From the NCBI GenBank assembly GCA_011334435.1, contig DTPJ01000478.1, positions 1-13,599 on the forward strand: a stretch of 13,599 nucleotides of DNA. Reading direction: 5' to 3'. Positions 12,997 to 13,599 of this stretch are shown here, in pieces (the stretch's first letter is position 1; every line of letters begins with the position of its first letter). The DNA comes from Candidatus Poribacteria bacterium (GTDB lineage: Bacteria; Poribacteria; DTPJ01). A model generated the notes under the pieces. The model saw only the letters and a program-made list of their open reading frames with translations. It did no database searches and had not been told where the DNA came from. The translations under genes and the position numbers were made by a program.

Positions 12997-13599
12997 CTTT
13001 TTGGAGATTGGTAACAAGAGGCATCAGATTCTATTGGCGGAATCATATCGGACTAATGCTTTGTGTCGCTATCAGCACTGCAACGATACTTTCTGCATTA
13101 GTTGTTGGGGATTCTGTCAGATACTCTCTGAAAAAGATCGCTATATCCAAGATCGGCAGAATTCATCTTGCATTAACTTCACAAGATCGCTTTTTCCGAG
13201 ATGAACTCGCCAAAGAATTAGACTCTCAATCTGTTTCTGCTTTATTGCTAAACGGAATTGCGATTAACACTGAAAATAGATCAAGGGCAAATAATATTCA
13301 GATTATCGGCGTTGACGATGATTTCTGGAAACTTGGAGATATTAACACAACTATTGGTGAAAATAACGCTATTATCAATGAACGATTAGCTAAACACTTA
13401 GACATAAAGGATGGCGATGAGATATTAATAAAAATAAGAAAAACAAGCCTTCTGCCGTTAGACGCGCCCTTATCTATTGATAGTGATCTTTCCGTCTCTA
13501 TTCGTGTAATTATACAAAGAATAATGCCCGATCTAAGTATTGGCGGATTTAGCCTTCAATCAAATCAGATCATACCTTTTAACGTATTTCTACCTATAA
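12993..13599 (+). CDS. FtsX-like ABC transporter permease, N-terminal part (runs off the window)
   Basis: The frame opens with ATG at 12993, overlapping the stop of the ATPase gene, and stays open for 202 codons to the window end, so the gene is partial at its 3' side. The product starts MTFWRLVTRGIRFYWR, then a membrane segment (about 19-40, LMLCVAISTATILSALVVG) followed by GDSVRYSLKKIA, the usual start of large FtsX-like permeases with a MacB-type periplasmic domain. The remaining residues form an extracytoplasmic region with strand-rich stretches, for example IIGVDDDFWKLGD and NAIINERLAKHLDIKDGD, typical of the MacB_PCD domain. Later transmembrane segments lie beyond the window. The ATPase pairing supports a lipoprotein-type or envelope exporter. 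Confidence 0.85.
   Translation, partial: MTFWRLVTRGIRFYWRNHIGLMLCVAISTATILSALVVGDSVRYSLKKIAISKIGRIHLALTSQDRFFRDELAKELDSQSVSALLLNGIAINTENRSRANNIQIIGVDDDFWKLGDINTTIGENNAIINERLAKHLDIKDGDEILIKIRKTSLLPLDAPLSIDSDLSVSIRVIIQRIMPDLSIGGFSLQSNQIIPFNVFLPI

Noticed and set aside
13001..13204. A 67-codon frame at the window end
   Set aside because: It is out of frame with the FtsX-like permease that begins at 12993, whose sequence is clearly the real coding frame.

Overview
All genes in this AT-rich bacterial window lie on the plus strand and are tightly packed; no stretch over 300 bases lacks a gene, and no RNA gene, insertion sequence, prophage or CRISPR array was seen. Signal-peptide proteins, a PorV/PorQ-type outer-membrane barrel and a LolD-like ABC ATPase with its FtsX-like permease point to a double-membrane (Gram-negative type) organism. 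Secreted LamG-fold proteins ending in a short 'TTW' tail, the glucuronokinase and the permease style recall poorly cultivated lineages such as Candidatus Poribacteria or relatives. That placement is inferred from family resemblance only.

Layout. Bases 1-127 hold a short heptamer repeat, a possible promoter and a strong ribosome binding site. Then follow a secreted concanavalin/LamG-like protein (128-796), an NfeD-type membrane serine protease (811-2112) and a slipin/stomatin (2127-2891), the last two being the classic stomatin-protease pair. After a second copy of the heptamer repeat come a DUF1232 membrane protein (2937-3266), a calcineurin-like phosphoesterase (3280-4032), a PorV/PorQ-family barrel (4029-5009), a small protein made of five near-identical 20-residue repeats (5044-5391), a zinc-dependent polyol-type dehydrogenase (5413-6426) and an uncharacterised probable alpha/alpha-toroid protein (6443-7645).

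A good promoter whose -35 box overlaps the stop codon of the toroid gene starts a new unit: two tandem paralogous secreted LamG proteins (7742-8530, 8580-9368), closed by a strong hairpin terminator (9394-9439). Immediately after it lie a ferritin-like diiron protein (9452-9955) and a GHMP kinase resembling plant glucuronokinase (9957-10979), one base apart. The last unit is HflX GTPase (11037-12326), a LolD-like ABC ATPase (12319-12996, TTG start) and the beginning of its FtsX-like permease (12993 to the window end), joined by overlapping stop and start codons.

Themes: membrane quality control (NfeD with slipin, lipoprotein-type exporter), envelope and secreted proteins (three LamG proteins sharing a C-terminal tail, PorV barrel), and sugar or sugar-acid metabolism (polyol-type dehydrogenase, toroid protein, glucuronokinase). 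The points most worth following up are the shared C-terminal tail on three secreted proteins near a PorV-type barrel, and the five-repeat beta-flower-like small protein.
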